In this document: in pieces, positions 63,660 through 64,000 of the stretch
Numbering within the stretch: the first letter of the stretch is position 1
Layout: each line of letters begins with the position of its first letter
The notes under the pieces: model-generated
Told to the model about the DNA's origin: nothing
The model's input: the letters and a program-made list of their open reading frames with translations, nothing else
The model's database searches: none
From: Enhydrobacter aerosaccus
GTDB lineage: Bacteria; Pseudomonadota; Alphaproteobacteria; Reyranellales; Reyranellaceae
Reading direction: 5' to 3'
DNA length: 64,000 nucleotides
Assembly (NCBI GenBank): GCA_903832005.1
Contig: CAIKZO010000006.1
Coordinates: 1-64,000 of the forward strand
Made by a program: the position numbers and the translations under genes

Positions 63660-64000
63660 TGATCCTCCGCAACGCCACCCTGCCGGACGGCGCCCGGCAC
63701 GACATCGAGATCGCCGACGGCCGCATCGCCGCCTTCCTGCCGCCCTCGCCCGGCGAAGCGACAGGTCTGGTCCTGCCTCCGCTGATCGACGGTCACATCC
63801 ATCTTGATAAGACGCTGTTGGGCCTGCCGTGGGTGCCCAACCAGGCCGAGGGCAACAAGGTCGCCGACCGTATCGAGGCCGAGCGCCAGGTCCGCGCCGA
63901 GCGGACCGTGTCGGAAGTGGAGACGGGGTCCAACCTGGTGCGGCAGATCGTGGCCAGCGGCACCCTGCACATGCGCTGCCATGTCGACATCGACAATCAG
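63659..64000 (+). CDS. cytosine-deaminase-like amidohydrolase (partial, runs off the end)
   Basis: The first 114 codons of an amidohydrolase. The beta N-domain (ILRNATLPDGARHDIEIADGR) is followed by PPLIDGHIHLDKTLLG with the HxH pair and the HVDID motif near residue 110, as in CodA/AtzC-type deaminases. ATG 63659 overlaps the binding-protein stop. The reading frame stays open to the last base. It likely deaminates or hydrolyses the compound imported by the neighbouring ABC system. Confidence 0.85.
   Translation, partial: MILRNATLPDGARHDIEIADGRIAAFLPPSPGEATGLVLPPLIDGHIHLDKTLLGLPWVPNQAEGNKVADRIEAERQVRAERTVSEVETGSNLVRQIVASGTLHMRCHVDIDNQ

Overview
This 64 kb window is GC-rich (roughly two thirds G+C by eye) chromosomal DNA. 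It is densely packed with genes: starts and stops overlap constantly, and no gap reaches 300 bases. Codon use, the gene families present (TauD/TfdA dioxygenases, Bug-type binding protein, PuuE allantoinase, Rieske-reductase fusions, many ABC importers) and the GTG/TTG starts suggest a soil or freshwater alphaproteobacterium with broad catabolism. The genus cannot be fixed from the sequence alone. I saw no rRNA, tRNA, CRISPR array, phage or transposase. LAYOUT. 1-3315: a palindrome, a TfdA-type dioxygenase, a DUF3298-like exported protein on the minus strand, a small exported protein and an aldo/keto reductase. 3312-8936: two tandem Rieske-ferredoxin-reductase fusions on the minus strand, divergent from three tandem amidohydrolase paralogues. 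8933-14946: a minus operon (NTF2-FMO monooxygenase, CHRD lipoprotein, SDR) divergent from a plus operon (amidohydrolase, Ldh-type dehydrogenase, frameshifted EamA transporter). 14943-20421: a lysozyme-like lipoprotein and PuuE allantoinase, divergent from a carbamoylase/allantoate-type hydrolase, an M20 deacylase and a Baeyer-Villiger-type monooxygenase. 20590-25805: a small lipoprotein, a frameshifted PaaI thioesterase, a dihydroxyacid/sugar-acid dehydratase, small exported and membrane proteins, an ACMSD-like amidohydrolase with a His-rich tail and a second TfdA dioxygenase. 25813-32155: a four-gene minus operon (acyl-CoA ligase, oxaloacetate-decarboxylase-like enzyme, FMN-binding protein, DUF3604) divergent from PhzF. 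32152-36836: a membrane protein, a class II aldolase, and an Lrp regulator divergent from an AceE/MdeB-like 2-oxoacid dehydrogenase. 36833-47758: DUF1697, an amidohydrolase and a GntR regulator, divergent from a polyamine-type ABC operon with an embedded amidohydrolase, then MtnA and an MFS carrier. 47764-54926: fumarase, an alpha/beta hydrolase, a nested palindrome, and a six-gene minus operon (aldose epimerase, SDR, 4-TM protein, RidA, acetamidase/formamidase, Bug binding protein). 54944-64000: a CUT1-type ABC operon with an HpcH aldolase, a nitrilase-type formamidase behind a textbook sigma-54 promoter, an SsuBC-type ABC pair with a third TauD dioxygenase, and a divergent NMT1-type binding protein with a truncated cytosine-deaminase-like gene. 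HOW IT FITS. The recurring theme is scavenging of small organic nitrogen (and possibly sulfur) compounds. Importers of several classes sit beside hydrolases that open rings and release ammonia (allantoinase, carbamoylase, two unrelated formamidases, RidA, deaminase-like amidohydrolases), and monooxygenases and 2-oxoglutarate dioxygenases could strip side groups first. The sigma-54 promoter at the formamidase, with two weaker candidates nearby, supports nitrogen control of the right-hand third. The least explained parts are the paired Rieske-reductase/triple amidohydrolase locus (3.3-8.9 kb), the DUF3604 operon (25.8-31.2 kb) and the FMO-lipoprotein-SDR operon (9-11.9 kb). Two genes carry apparent frameshifts in GC-rich runs and could be pseudogenes or assembly errors.
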